Shown piece by piece: positions 7,037 through 7,407 of a stretch of 7,407 nucleotides of DNA (positions within the stretch are counted from its first letter, which is position 1; every line of letters begins with the position of its first letter). The notes below the pieces were generated by a model. It was given only the letters and a program-made list of their open reading frames with translations, had not been told where the DNA came from and made no database searches. Source of the DNA: an uncultured Lachnospiraceae bacterium (GTDB lineage: Bacteria > Bacillota > Clostridia > Lachnospirales > Lachnospiraceae); the NCBI GenBank assembly GCA_946633495.1, contig CAMPAX010000116.1, positions 1-7,407 of the forward strand. Reading direction: 5' to 3'. The translations under genes were made by a program, and so were the position numbers.

Positions 7037-7149
7037 CGCTATTTTCAGCTTTTATCAAGTTGTGATATCAAAAACACTAAAAAAAAATGAGCAGGACACC
7101 AAATGGGCATTCGTGCAAGTACGATACCCGCTTAATACCCTATTCGAAC

Positions 7150-7180
7150 AAAAAAACCGGCCGGAGAAGGTCTCCGGCCG
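7150..7180 (-). terminator. Intrinsic terminator of the ABC permease gene
   Basis: A 10-bp GC-rich stem (CGGCCGGAGA with TCTCCGGCCG, 3-base loop, 7158-7180) is followed on the minus strand by G and seven Ts. It lies 16 bases after the permease stop codon and insulates the surface-protein promoter from upstream transcription. Confidence 0.95.
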
Positions 7181-7196
7181 ATAGGATTTAGAGGGT

Positions 7197-7407
7197 TTAT
7201 TTCTTTTGTCTGCTCTTTAATACAACGCTCTGCAAAATGATGAAGAAGCAAAGCATTCCGCCGGTACTGATCTGCTGCCAGTACGGCTGATTCAGGCCGC
7301 TGCTCACAACCACTTTTTTAATGGTGGTCAGGGTCAGGGTTCCGAAGAAGGTCCCGATCACATTTCCGACACCGCCTGTCAGCAGGGTTCCGCCGATGAT
7401 GGCAGAG
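7197..7407 (-). CDS. Sugar ABC transporter permease (RbsC/YjfF type), C-terminal 69 residues only
   Basis: The window edge cuts this gene, leaving the last 69 residues and the TAA at 7197-7199. The fragment starts SAIIGGTLLTGGVGNVIGTF, which matches the conserved loop and helix near the end of BPD_transp_2 permeases of the ribose/galactose class. The GGTLLxGGVGxVxGTxFG pattern recalls E. coli YjfF in particular. A final membrane helix (GGMLCFFIILQSVVL) ends in a basic cytoplasmic tail, KSRQKK. Such proteins form the membrane channel for ATP-driven uptake of pentoses or hexoses with a periplasmic-type lipoprotein binding protein. It is the last gene of its operon, as a strong terminator follows. 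The sugar cannot be named from this piece. Confidence 0.9.
   Translation of the reverse strand, partial: SAIIGGTLLTGGVGNVIGTFFGTLTLTTIKKVVVSSGLNQPYWQQISTGGMLCFFIILQSVVLKSRQKK

Noticed and set aside
7053..7067. TATCA/TGATA inverted repeat upstream of the cre-like site
   Set aside because: The arms are 5 bp in AT-rich DNA, so chance occurrence is likely and no known operator matches.
7123..7140. Direct repeat ATACCC separated by a few bases
   Set aside because: Six-base repeats at this distance are uninformative and no associated signal was found.

Overview
The window looks like a stretch of chromosome from a low-to-mid GC Gram-positive anaerobe of the Clostridia, most likely Lachnospiraceae or a close relative. 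The clues are the wall-binding repeats at the end of the giant surface protein (a C-terminal type I associate with Lachnospiraceae), strong AGGAGG-type ribosome binding sites, sigma-A promoters with perfect TATAAT boxes, GC-rich hairpin plus U-tract terminators, a CcpA-type cre sequence and an HD-GYP-type regulator of clostridial flavour. This is inference from style and motifs, not a database match.

All four genes lie on the minus strand, so transcription runs from right to left. At the right edge (7197-7407) is the C-terminal end of a sugar-type ABC transporter permease of the RbsC/YjfF family, closed by a strong terminator at 7150-7180. About 300 bases of control DNA follow. They hold a near-ideal promoter (6986-7014) and, just upstream of its -35 box, a palindrome that fits the catabolite-responsive element (cre) consensus. 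These drive a 1366-residue secreted protein (2793-6893). It has a signal peptide, four divergent tandem modules of about 260 residues that I cannot assign to a family, one Cna-B/DUF7601-like beta-sandwich, and three units of aromatic, lysine-rich cell-wall-binding repeat. It ends in a textbook terminator (2714-2749).

Next is a second promoter with an extended -10 box, a leader of about 165 nt, and a 414-residue tandem HD / HD-GYP-like protein (1227-2471). Then, after a 191-base gap with no convincing terminator, comes a MATE-family multidrug/Na+ antiporter (1-1035) cut off by the left edge of the window.

The terminators and promoters make the sugar permease, the surface protein and the HD protein separate transcription units. 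The HD protein and MATE transporter could share a transcript. A plausible shared theme is the cell surface and its response to carbon source: sugar uptake, a wall-attached protein apparently under catabolite control, and a c-di-GMP-phosphodiesterase-like regulator. No mobile elements, CRISPR arrays, tRNA or rRNA genes were seen. The most novel content is the four-module array of the surface protein.
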